From assembly GCA_016718345.1 (NCBI GenBank), contig JADKDN010000002.1, positions 1 to 64,000 of the forward strand: a DNA stretch of 64,000 bases, in the 5' to 3' direction. This stretch comes from Flavobacterium sp. (lineage in GTDB: Bacteria; Bacteroidota; Bacteroidia; Flavobacteriales; Flavobacteriaceae). Both the position numbers and the translations under genes were made by a program. Below the pieces are notes generated by a model, which was not told the DNA's origin, did not search any database, and saw only the letters and a list, made by a program, of their open reading frames with translations. Positions 19,922 to 28,087 of this stretch are shown here, in pieces (positions within the stretch are counted from its first letter, which is position 1; each line of letters starts with the position of its first letter).

Positions 19922-21541
19922 TTATGGAACAGTACTTCCTGCTGGAGAAACTCTTACATAACCTTGCATTTCCTGATGCAATGCACTACAAAAATCGGTA
20001 CAATACATAGGATACATACCCGGTTTGAGAGGTATCCATTTCAAGGTTTGTGTTTCACCTGGCATAATTAATAATTCGGCATTGTCTGCACCTTTTACTG
20101 CAAATCCATGAGGTACATCCCAATCTTGTTCTAGATTCGTTACATGAAAATACACTTCATCACCCATTTTAATTCCCTCGATATTATCAGGAGAAAATGT
20201 GATCGAATACAAGTCATATAAACATGTACTTTATTACCTTTTGTACTACTTTTGCTTCTTTTTCTCCTTTAGTTACATATGGGTGTTTATTTTTTCAATT
20301 TGTAGATTTTCAATTGTCCATTATTTCTAATCAAATCTGCAGGAGCAGCCTGAGCATAATGTGGCTCTCCAATAGTTGGAAAATCAAATATCATTTGCAT
20401 TTTATCGCCACTAATGTCATATAATTGTGCACTTTGCGCTAATTCAGGACCTGTTGGTAAATAACGATCTTTGGTAATTTTATTATAAGCTATCAAGTAT
20501 TTAGGAGAAGGTTTACGTGTATTTCCACCTGGTATACAAATGTGACCAACAGAATAATAAGTAGGTGCTCTATCTAATACTTTTAAATCTTTGATATTCC
20601 ACTTCACCACTTCTGAAGATACAAACATAGAAGTATAGGCATTGCCTTTTCCATCAAATTCGGTATGTAAAGGTCCTAATCCTGGTTTTTTAACTTCACC
20701 ATATAATGCTGCTTCATACTTCACGATAGGAATGCCTTCATATTCACCTTCAAAGTGCCTTTATAGCAATAGCTAATTTATCGAAACTGAATACAGGAAT
20801 CAACGCTGCAAGTTTTCCTGACCCTACAATATATTCACCTGTTGGATCTACATCACAACCATGTGGTGATTTAGGACAAGGAATAAAATAACAAATATCT
20901 TTTAATATAGATGCATCTAAAATAGTCACTTCTGTTCTCATTTCTGATGTGGCAGAGTGTGTAATATCACTATAAACATTGTGCGCATATTTTACGGTTT
21001 GTTTAATTCCCTTACCTGCTTTTAGATATTCTTCCGCTTTCTTCCAATTTACAGCCATAATAAAATCTTTGTCTTTTTGTGATGCATTCACTTCTAACAA
21101 TGTATTGGCTTGTTCTGTATTGTAACATGAAAAGAAAAACCAGCCATGTGATTTTGCTTTTCCGCATGAGATAAATCAAAATTCACCCTGGGAATTGAAT
21201 TTGGAAAGCAATATCCATTTTACCTGACTCTTTATCTACTTTAACAAAACTAATATGTCCTTTAAAATTTTGTTTGTAACTACTGATTGGAATATCGCCA
21301 TTTACATTATCGGGGGGCACACTGAAACGAGTACCCGCAACAATATATTCTGAGTTTTCAGTATAAAAGGTGAGCTGTGATTTCCTGCACTATTGGGCAA
21401 TTCAATGATTTCTGCCGTTCTAAATGTTTTTAAATCTACCCGAGCCAAGCGGGGTGTATTATTTGCATTGGCAAACATCCATTTACCATTGATTTCACCA
21501 TTTGTTTGGGATGATTCTATATGATGCAAATCATCCCATTT
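19922..21541 (-). pseudogene. nosZ: Clade II nitrous oxide reductase NosZ, N-terminally truncated and multiply frameshifted
   Basis: NosZ reduces N2O to N2 in the periplasm using CuZ and CuA. Recognisable segments in order: WDDLHHIE (two CuZ His ligands), NSAGNHSS (His), LSHAGK, CPKSPHGCDVDPTGEYIVGS (His), LGPLHTEFDGKGNAYTS (His), YYSVGHICIPGG (His), GEPHYAQAAPADL (His), then the C-terminal cupredoxin with the CuA motif CTDFCSALHQEMQGY. All seven CuZ His and the CuA ligands can be accounted for. However, the sequence begins at WDDLHH, 15-20 bp after the cytochrome stop, so about 100 codons (start, signal peptide, first propeller strands) are missing. At least six further frame breaks occur (near 20240-20280, 20740, 21110-21185, 21360). 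Real decay and misassembly are both possible. Confidence 0.88.
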
Positions 21542-21556
21542 TTATATTTTACAGGA

Positions 21557-22030
21557 TTATTTTACACCGTCTATTTTGCGCATATACTCAAGAATATTTC
21601 TAGCCTCCGTATCGTTTAGTCCTTGATTTGGCATACGAACAAGACAAATCTCCAATTGGGCTTGCAACTTTGGATCTTTAGTAATCATAGGGTCTGGATT
21701 AGTAATAAAGTTCATAATCCATTCTGGTTGGTGACGCGATGTAACTCCATTCCAGCCAGGGCCAACTAATTTTTCATCGGTAACTTTGTGGCAGGAGGTA
21801 CATTTTACATCGGCTACTTTTTGTCCCTCTGTAGCCATCGCTTGATCTAAGGTTGCCGCCAAATCAACTTTATCGAATTTACCTTCACCCCTTTTTGGAT
21901 CATAAGATGATGGATCTGAACTTGTAGTTTCTGTAGCTTCTGGTTTTGAAAAATCATTGTCGGAACTTTCTTTTTTTCCGCAAGAAATACACAATGAGAC
22001 TGTCATTAAAAGTATTGCAATCTTATTCAT
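21557..22030 (-). CDS. c-type cytochrome lipoprotein, first gene of the nos operon
   Basis: 157 aa, intact. A signal peptide with lipobox CISC (Cys17) is followed by a low-complexity Ser/Asp linker and a cytochrome c domain with heme motif KCTSCHK (about residues 76-82) and a distal Met in VRMPNQGLNDTEA. It is a likely electron donor to NosZ. In clade II clusters such cytochromes replace the NosR route. The palindromic operator lies centred about 64 bp before its ATG (22028-22030). The reading frame is clean, in contrast to nosZ just downstream. Confidence 0.9.
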   Translation of the reverse strand: MNKIAILLMTVSLCISCGKKESSDNDFSKPEATETTSSDPSSYDPKRGEGKFDKVDLAATLDQAMATEGQKVADVKCTSCHKVTDEKLVGPGWNGVTSRHQPEWIMNFITNPDPMITKDPKLQAQLEICLVRMPNQGLNDTEARNILEYMRKIDGVK

Positions 22031-22085
22031 AATAATTTGAGTTTAAAATTAGTTGTACAAATTTCAATCTATATTATTTGAATAG

Positions 22086-22103
22086 GTATGATTGCAATCA
22101 TAC
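22086..22103 (-). promoter_or_regulatory. Perfect palindromic operator before the nos operon
   Basis: GTATGATTGCAATCATAC, an 18-bp perfect palindrome; the core TATGATTGCAATCATA spans 22087-22102. It is centred about 64 bp before the cytochrome start. On the minus strand TAGATTGA (22064-22071) is a fair match to the TAnnTTTG -7 element, 27 bp from the palindrome centre. Confidence 0.8.
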
Positions 22104-22150
22104 TCAAAAAGAATATTTTATCTTTTTAAATGTCCAAAAGCATTATATAA

Positions 22151-22182
22151 AAAAAGTAGTAAACTCATGCTTACTACTTTTT
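22151..22182 (-). terminator. Terminator of the copper/cytochrome peroxidase cluster
   Basis: 12-bp perfect stem AAAAAGTAGTAA/TTACTACTTTTT, 8-nt loop, with A/T flanks giving a U run on the minus-strand transcript. It separates the barrel gene from the nos promoter. Confidence 0.82.
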
Positions 22183-22259
22183 AAAAATTTAAATTGGTTC
22201 AAAAATCTATTTAGTTCTTGTATAATATTTTTTTAACCGAATAATTGAACTAAGATTAA

Positions 22260-23219
22260 TTATAAACCATAATTCAAATTCACACTCCATCGATAACTAG
22301 CTTCCACATTACCACCAGTAAGATTTTGGTTAATGGGCAACATGGCGTTAATCCCCATTGATAATTTATCTTTTCCAACTTCGAAACCAATTTTTCCGAA
22401 GAATATATCTCCGGCAGTATCCTTCAATTCTTGTCCCATTTGATAATTACTTTGATATACCTCTCCTGAAAATCCCAATTGTGGCGCAAACGAAAACTGA
22501 TCTTTTTCATACAAATAAAAGAATGTGCCTGCATAATTAAACTGATTCCCAAATTGATAGTTATTTTTATTCTCTGTTTTTATAACATAATTAAGCATCG
22601 TATTGATTCCAAATTGCTTTCTTCTAACGATATATTCAGTCGCTAAAATATAATCCCAACTTCCTGTACCCACCTGATAACTTGGATTGACGCTTCCATT
22701 ATTGGCTTGGTCAAATTTCCCCAATGGCGCTTTAATTCCACCGCCTAATTGCAAATTATGCACCAAAAACGTACTATCCTTATGAGTTTGATATAACGTA
22801 TACATCCCTAAAACAGTAAGATCTCCTATTCCAGAGATACTTTGACTTCCTGTTTCTGTTTGCCTATTGTGAAAATTATAAGGAAGCAAAGTAGAAATTT
22901 GTAAATTATTCGCTACGGGAATTCGTGCCCAAACTTGAATGGTATTGAAATTTTCGTCGTACCAGGGCGAATTACTATACAAACCATCAGAACTAGAATA
23001 GGATTGATAGAAATACCTTAACCCAACAAAATTAGAGTTTAACATTGACGCAAATCCCATGCTCCCACCACTAGCCGAACAACCACAAGCATCACAATCG
23101 TCTAATTGGCGAAAGATTTTCTGATACTTTATAAACGGATTTTGTGGAACTAGACTGTCTTTCTCTGAGTCCAATCCGAGTTGAAAAGTGAATACTAAAA
23201 GTAAAATATATTTCTTCAT
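22260..23219 (-). CDS. Outer-membrane beta-barrel protein of the MbnP/MbnH cluster
   Basis: About 319 aa, intact from ATG 23219 (MKKYILLLVFTFQLGLDSEK, a signal peptide). The N-terminal mature part has a cysteine/serine/glycine motif DDCDACGCSASGGSMGF; the rest alternates polar and hydrophobic residues as in 12-stranded barrels (FVGLRYFYQSYSSSDGLYS; NLQLGGGIKAPLGKF; SYRWSVNLNYGL at the end). The CxxCxC motif could bind copper. It follows the MbnH-like gene by 4 nt. Probably an outer-membrane channel or receptor working with the two upstream periplasmic proteins; no direct functional evidence is visible. Confidence 0.75.
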   Translation of the reverse strand: MKKYILLLVFTFQLGLDSEKDSLVPQNPFIKYQKIFRQLDDCDACGCSASGGSMGFASMLNSNFVGLRYFYQSYSSSDGLYSNSPWYDENFNTIQVWARIPVANNLQISTLLPYNFHNRQTETGSQSISGIGDLTVLGMYTLYQTHKDSTFLVHNLQLGGGIKAPLGKFDQANNGSVNPSYQVGTGSWDYILATEYIVRRKQFGINTMLNYVIKTENKNNYQFGNQFNYAGTFFYLYEKDQFSFAPQLGFSGEVYQSNYQMGQELKDTAGDIFFGKIGFEVGKDKLSMGINAMLPINQNLTGGNVEASYRWSVNLNYGL

Positions 23220-23223
23220 TGTT

Positions 23224-24263
23224 TTAAAATTCTGAGAATCGTTTATCATTGAGATATTGATTATCGGTTAAGGTCTTTAAAAAAGCTATAATCTTTGTTT
23301 TTTCGGAACTCGTTAAAGGAATTCCCAATGCACCATTGGTATTTAAAATTGGGTCTAAGGTTGCTGAATTAACTACTCCTTTAGAATAATGATCTAGAAC
23401 GGCTTCTAAGGTAAAAAATCGTCCATCATGCATGTAAGGTGCTGTTTTTTCAATATTTCGCAAACTTGGCACTTTAAATTTATACCTATCACTTTCAAGT
23501 TCAGTTACTCTATATCTTCCCACATCGTTTACGGCTGGATTTACAGCTAATCCATTATTTCTGAAAGAATTATCAGTAAATATATCTGTTGCATGACAAG
23601 TGGCGCATTTTTGATTGAAAATAGCATAGCCATCCAATTCTTCCTCTGACAATACTCCTTGAACTTCATTTCGTCTATATTGGTCAAAACGAGAATTAGA
23701 CGAAGTTACCATTACCATGAACTGGGCTAGAGCTTTAGCATATTTTCAGAATTAATTTGACCATCCGTAAAGCTTGAGCAAATAATTTTTGATACGATGT
23801 ATCGGATTGCATCATTACTATTGCATTAGGGAAATTGCCATTCATCTCAATAGAACTGGTAAACGGAATAATAGGTTGCAACTCTAAATGTGATGTTGCT
23901 CCGTCATACATAAAAGTAGTTTGAAAAGCCAAATTTTGAATGGGTGGCGTGTTTCGTGTTCCCATTGCATTATTTACGCCATGGCTAATAGAATGTCCGT
24001 GATGTGTGAACGCATCTTTTTGAATATGACAAAATCCACAAGAAATCAATCCATCCGAAGAAAGTCTCCCATCGTAAAAAAGTTTTTTACCCAATTCAAA
24101 ACCTTTTTCAGTAATGGGATTGGTAGCTAAATTATAAGCCAACGGTGGGAAATTACTTGGAACCTTGAAGTCTATTGGAATGTTTTGATATTCTTCAGAA
24201 CTGTCTTTTGAACAACTCCAAAAAACAACTATAAAAAGCACGGAACCAATGTTGTGTTTTCAT
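23224..24263 (-). CDS. MauG/MbnH-like di-heme cytochrome c peroxidase family protein (frameshifted)
   Basis: About 346 codons. It has two c-heme motifs: ISCGFCHIQKDAFTHHG in the N-terminal half and QKCATCHATDIF in the C-terminal half, with GTRNTPPIQNLAFQTTFMYD and VPSLRNIEKTAPYMHDGRF, both classic for the CCP/MauG family. A lipobox-like WSC sits near the N-terminus. The halves join near 23725 (one indel); a second indel may affect the start (ATG 24261-24263 or GTG 24239-24241). MbnH enzymes oxidise a Trp of MbnP to kynurenine to make a copper site. Its neighbour here is an MbnP-like gene, which supports that subclass over a plain peroxide-removing CCP. Confidence 0.88.
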
Positions 24264-24279
24264 TTTGATTGTTTTGATA

Positions 24280-24315
24280 AAAAAGCTGTCAGTTAATAAC
24301 AACCAACAGCTTTTT
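24280..24315 (-). terminator. Hairpin between mbnP-like and mbnH-like genes
   Basis: 10-bp stem AAAAAGCTGT/ACAGCTTTTT (24280-24289 with 24306-24315), 16-nt loop, U run on the minus transcript. It may lower expression of the downstream genes relative to the MbnP-like gene. Confidence 0.7.
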
Positions 24316-24323
24316 GTAAATAA

Positions 24324-25125
24324 TTAATCGTTGTGAACGTGATTTACAACAAACATTTCGGAAAGATTTGAAGTAATTAAAGGCAAATTGGCTCCTCCCA
24401 TTATCATTGCTCCCATTCCTCCCATATTGTTATCGGTCAATTTAATCTTGTTAGTTCCATCAATAATTTTCGCTACATCGGCAAAAATATGCACATCTGG
24501 GGCGACGTTAGTTCTTACGGTTGCTTTGGTAGGGAAATTAAGAGTTATAGTTGTATAGTTGTAGGCAGTTCCTGTCTTTCCTGTATGAACCATAAAACTG
24601 GTTTCTGTTGTGACTGTTGAAGAAGTAAACATACCCTCAAATTTAACAAACTTATACCCTGCACTCCAAGACCACAACATGCCAGCTGGATCTGCATTTG
24701 CTAATAAATCACCTTGACCAGAAATGCCGAGATTGAATTGTTCCTCATCGACTCCAATCCCAAAAGTTACTTTAGTATAATTTCCTGCAGGAACATTTTC
24801 AAGCTCAATCATCTGACTAGCTTCATTGGATTCGTCAACAATAAAATAACTTTCACTTTTTGGATAAGTAAATGTAGTGCCATCCTCCTTCGTTAAAACA
24901 ATATTACTTACGATGTATTTAACCTCAGCGATTTTAAGATTTTCCCCTTGCGAGGTGGTGTTGGTTTGTGTGTTTAAGATGAGATTCGAACTGCCAAACA
25001 CATTGTCAAATTCTAATCCTATAGTGCCTTCGCCACTGATGGTGTCATCATTGTCATTTGAACATGAAGCGAATGTTAGAGCTATAGCCATTACGGCTAG
25101 TATATTTTTTTAATTGAAATTTCAT
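24324..25125 (-). CDS. MbnP-like copper-binding lipoprotein (one frameshift)
   Basis: About 267 codons. The start ATG at 25123-25125 becomes in frame when one A is restored in the A run near 25105 (MKFQLKKILAVMAIALTFASC, lipobox ASC). The mature domain has LEFDNVFGSSNLIL near the start, SNIVLTKEDGT, SYFIVDES, TKVTFGIGVDEEQFN, the signature GMLWSWSAGYKFVKFEG with two Trp residues, and HIFADVAKIIDG. These are features of MbnP-like proteins, whose Trp is turned into kynurenine by MbnH to bind Cu(I). A Met/Gly stretch (NNMGGMGAMIMGGAN) and C-terminal VVNHVHND could be extra copper ligands. Located between a small Cys protein and the MbnH-like gene. Confidence 0.87.
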
Positions 25126-25265
25126 TGTTTATTTTTTATTAATTAAAGTGCATCAATAATCGACCTGAAAAGGAAATACTTTTCAGAAAATAAAATATAG
25201 CCATAATTGTCCTCTTTCGATACTATCAAAAAAAAAAGAGAGTGACAATTGTTTATGTAATTACT

Positions 25266-25637
25266 TTAAGAAATAAAAGTGGGCGGGTGAAATACGGAAC
25301 AGTTATTCAAATAGGTATATAAGTTTGAATAGTTGTTATTTATGGTTTTTGATTTGAAAATATTTTTCTCGGTGAAATTGTAAGTAGCAAAATCTTGAAA
25401 AAATAGAATTTCAAACTCCTGAACACTCATTTTTTTATCAGAAATCGGTTTTTCATTCTCAGACGATTTTGCTAATTCCTGCATCAAATGACATTTTCCA
25501 TTACATTTCATTTTGGGTTTATCTTTATTGATACACAGCACTTTCGAAATGTATTCATAATTAATCACGTATTCAAAAACCGGAAGTATCGGCTTTAAAA
25601 ACATAACCATCGCTATTATAAATACTGCTTTTTTCAC
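25266..25637 (-). CDS. Small membrane-anchored Cys/His/Met protein (unknown function)
   Basis: About 123 aa. One N-terminal membrane segment (KKAVFIIAMVMFLKPILPVF) is followed by a basic cysteine region ending CNGKCHLMQELAKS, then a polar tail with YNFTEKNIF and a C-terminal NCSVFHPPTF. The CxxxCHLM cluster could bind copper or heme. Start uncertain: GTG 25637 fits the membrane segment; TTG 25652 overlaps the likely -7 element TAATTTTG (25650-25657), and ATG 25610 would cut the helix. It is the first gene after a perfect operator, ahead of the MbnP/MbnH genes. I do not recognise a named family. Confidence 0.65.
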   Translation of the reverse strand: MKKAVFIIAMVMFLKPILPVFEYVINYEYISKVLCINKDKPKMKCNGKCHLMQELAKSSENEKPISDKKMSVQEFEILFFQDFATYNFTEKNIFKSKTINNNYSNLYTYLNNCSVFHPPTFIS

Positions 25638-25670
25638 TTTGCGAAGATACAAAATTAGAACTCTGAATTT

Positions 25671-25688
25671 ATATGATTTGAATCATAT
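25671..25688 (-). promoter_or_regulatory. Perfect palindromic operator before the copper cluster
   Basis: ATATGATTTGAATCATAT: perfect 8-bp arms, 2-nt centre; the core equals TATGATTNNAATCATA. On the minus strand a perfect -7 element TAATTTTG (25650-25657) lies 26 bp from its centre, the same spacing as at the nos operon. Confidence 0.78.
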
Positions 25689-25724
25689 TTGATAAAACAA
25701 CAATTTTAATTCGATTAAAAAGTA

Positions 25725-26744
25725 CTATCCGCCAATTTTTATCATACTTCTATTTTGTGAAAACAATTTAGGATTCTGAAATTTTGTATCATCATCCATA
25801 CCGCCACGCATAGCTTTCTTAAGCCTAATATTTTTAAAAATCAAAGGCTCTATGGATTCCCCTGCTCTGAGAGTTTCTAGTAAAGAAGTTTCTGAATTGG
25901 AGAACAGGCAATTTTTTAATTTCCCATCGGCGGTTAATCGAATGCGATTGCAACTGCTACAAAACGGATTGGTAACGGAACTAATCACTGAAAAACTACC
26001 TTTATAGGATTGTATCTTGTGGTTTTTGGCTGTATCATTTGGTTTATCTGAAATTCGTTCCACAACCTCATCAGTGTAAAATGAAGACACTTGCGACAAA
26101 ATTTCGGCGTAGCTTACTAGTTTTTCTTTATTCCATTGATTGCCATCAAAAGGCATAAATTCTATAAATCGAATTTGAATGGATCTGTCTTTGGTTAACT
26201 CAATAAAATCAATAATTTCATTATCATTAAATCCTTTGATAACGACCACATTCAATTTTACTTGAAAATTATTTTCGTACAACAAATCCAAATTCTCCCA
26301 CAATTTTTCAAAATAATTTCTACGTGTGATGGTAGTGTATTTTTCTTTTTGAAGACTGTCAATGCTAACATTCAATGCTTTTATTCCAGCCTCTTTAAAA
26401 GTATCTATAAAATCATGAACCAAAATCCCGTTAGTGGTCAAAGTGAGTTCAACTCCAAGCTTTCCTAATCGCTGAATTATAGTAGCCGCATCTTTTCTAA
26501 CTAGAGGTTCTCCTCCGGTCAATCTAATTTTGGTCACGCCAAGATGAACAAATGTTTGTGCAATAGTAACAATCTCATCCGCCGTCATCAAATTTGATTT
26601 GGGTGTAAGCGCAATTCCCTCTGCTGGCATGCAATAGGTACATCTCAAATTACAATGCTCCGTAATCGAAATACGCAAATAGTTGTGCTCACGCCCATGA
26701 GAATCATACATTTGAGGGTTGCTATTTGCCATGATCAAATCCAT
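25725..26744 (-). CDS. moaA: GTP 3',8-cyclase, molybdenum cofactor step 1 (radical SAM)
   Basis: 339 aa, intact. It starts Moco synthesis by rearranging GTP. N-terminal cluster motif EHCNLRCTYCMPAEG (about residues 31-45), SAM motif TGGEPL, the second cluster in FCSSCNRIRLTADGKLKNC, and the essential C-terminal Gly-Gly (IKIGG). It overlaps the end of moaCB by 23 nt if ATG 26744 is used; ATG 26732 would shorten the overlap to 11 nt. Last gene of the operon. Confidence 0.97.
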   Translation of the reverse strand: MDLIMANSNPQMYDSHGREHNYLRISITEHCNLRCTYCMPAEGIALTPKSNLMTADEIVTIAQTFVHLGVTKIRLTGGEPLVRKDAATIIQRLGKLGVELTLTTNGILVHDFIDTFKEAGIKALNVSIDSLQKEKYTTITRRNYFEKLWENLDLLYENNFQVKLNVVVIKGFNDNEIIDFIELTKDRSIQIRFIEFMPFDGNQWNKEKLVSYAEILSQVSSFYTDEVVERISDKPNDTAKNHKIQSYKGSFSVISSVTNPFCSSCNRIRLTADGKLKNCLFSNSETSLLETLRAGESIEPLIFKNIRLKKAMRGGMDDDTKFQNPKLFSQNRSMIKIGG

Positions 26745-27636
26745 TTAGTAATTTAAACAAATGCAATACTGATGGAAAAACTGCATCCATAGACTCGCTC
26801 GCTCCTGCTGTTGAACCTGGCAAAGCCATAATTAATGTGTCGCCTTTAAAACCCACAACACTTCTAGACAACATCGCATAGGGTGTTCTATCCTGACCAT
26901 AGGAACGAATGGCTTCTTCAATTCCTGGAATACGTCTATCCAAAAGAGGAAGTACCGCTTCAGGGGTTACATCTCTGTTAGACAATCCTGTTCCGCCTGT
27001 TATAAGTATTAAATCTATTTTTTGCTCACAAAATGCATGTATTGAATTTTGAATATCAATTATTTCATCTGGAATTACTGAATATTTAGAAATGCTTAAA
27101 CCTAAATTCTTTATTTTTTCTGTAATTACTTTTCCTGCTTTATCTTCTTTCTTTCCAGATGAAACACTGTCTGAACACACCATTACGGCAACTGAAAGTT
27201 TTTGCACCTCTTTGTTTCCGTAATCAGATTTTCCTCCTTTTTTATGCAGTAATTTAATAGTTGAAATCTCCACATTTTTATCAATCGGCTTCAGCATATC
27301 ATACATCGTCAAAGCAACAATAGAGGCGCCGTGCATCGCCTCGACTTCATCTCCTGTTCTATAAATTGCTTTCACAGTAACTTCAATTAAAACAGAATCT
27401 TCCAAACATTCAAACCGAATTCCAGTATATTCAATCGGCATGGGATGACAATCGGGAATGGCATTTGAAGTGTTTTTTACAGCAAATAATCCCGCTGTTC
27501 TAGCTACTTCCAAGACATCGCCTTTGGGAACTGTTTTATTCAAAATGGCCTGCATGGTTACTGGTGAACCAACTTTTACGATAGCCTGTGCGGTTGCAGT
27601 TCGTTGGGTAATTATTTTATGAGTGATGTCTACCAT
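26722..27636 (-). CDS. moaCB: MoaC-MoaB fusion, molybdenum cofactor biosynthesis
   Basis: About 304 aa from ATG 27636 (MVDITHKIITQRTATAQAIV). Residues about 1-150 are MoaC, cyclic pyranopterin monophosphate synthase (PDCHPMPIEYTGI, EVEAMHGASIVALTMYDM). Residues about 160-300 are a MoaB/MogA-type molybdopterin adenylyltransferase domain (SVAVMVCSDSVSSGKKEDKA, LILITGGTGLSNRDVTPEAV, LIMALPGSTAGASESMDAV). Such fusions occur in Bacteroidota. One base separates its start from the moaE stop. Confidence 0.95.
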   Translation of the reverse strand: MVDITHKIITQRTATAQAIVKVGSPVTMQAILNKTVPKGDVLEVARTAGLFAVKNTSNAIPDCHPMPIEYTGIRFECLEDSVLIEVTVKAIYRTGDEVEAMHGASIVALTMYDMLKPIDKNVEISTIKLLHKKGGKSDYGNKEVQKLSVAVMVCSDSVSSGKKEDKAGKVITEKIKNLGLSISKYSVIPDEIIDIQNSIHAFCEQKIDLILITGGTGLSNRDVTPEAVLPLLDRRIPGIEEAIRSYGQDRTPYAMLSRSVVGFKGDTLIMALPGSTAGASESMDAVFPSVLHLFKLLNGFDHGK

Positions 27637-27637
27637 T

Positions 27638-28085
27638 TTATGCGTTTTTTTTCCATGAGTACGATTCGTCTTCAAACAATTCTTTGCCAAAAATGGCTAC
27701 TTTTTCTTTTATCTCTTCCACTAAAAATTCTAAAGCTTCATAGACCACCCTTCTTCGAGGTGCAGAAACAAAAACAAACAGACAAATTTCACCTGTTTTA
27801 ACTAATCCAAGACTATGATAAATATGCAAACAAGACAATTCATATTTGGCAAAAGCAGCTTCACGAATTTCGTAAAAGCTTTGCTCCGCCATTTCTTCAT
27901 AAGCTGAATATTCGATGGCTACCACCGTTTTTCCATCGATTGTATCTGCTCTTAACCTGACCTAAAAAAATATTGTGTGCACCGATAGTCGTTTTACTTT
28001 GATGTTTAGCAATGGAATTTCCAATAAAATCAGAGCTAATTGCTCCTTGAACGAATGAACTTTTCTTTGGTTTATCTGTTGACAT
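27638..28085 (-). CDS. moaE: Molybdopterin synthase catalytic subunit (one frameshift)
   Basis: About 149 codons. It transfers sulfur from MoaD thiocarboxylate to precursor Z. GAHNIFLGQVR.DTIDGKTVVAIEYSAYEEMA crosses the break near 27950, where one extra A (GTTAAGAGC for GTTAGAGC) splits the gene. Then HIYHSLGLVKTGEICLFVFV, APRRRVVYEALEFLVEEIKE with the catalytic Lys region, and a C-terminal ELFEDESYSWKKN. The neighbours moaD and moeB supply its sulfur partner. Confidence 0.93.
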
Positions 28086-28087
28086 GA

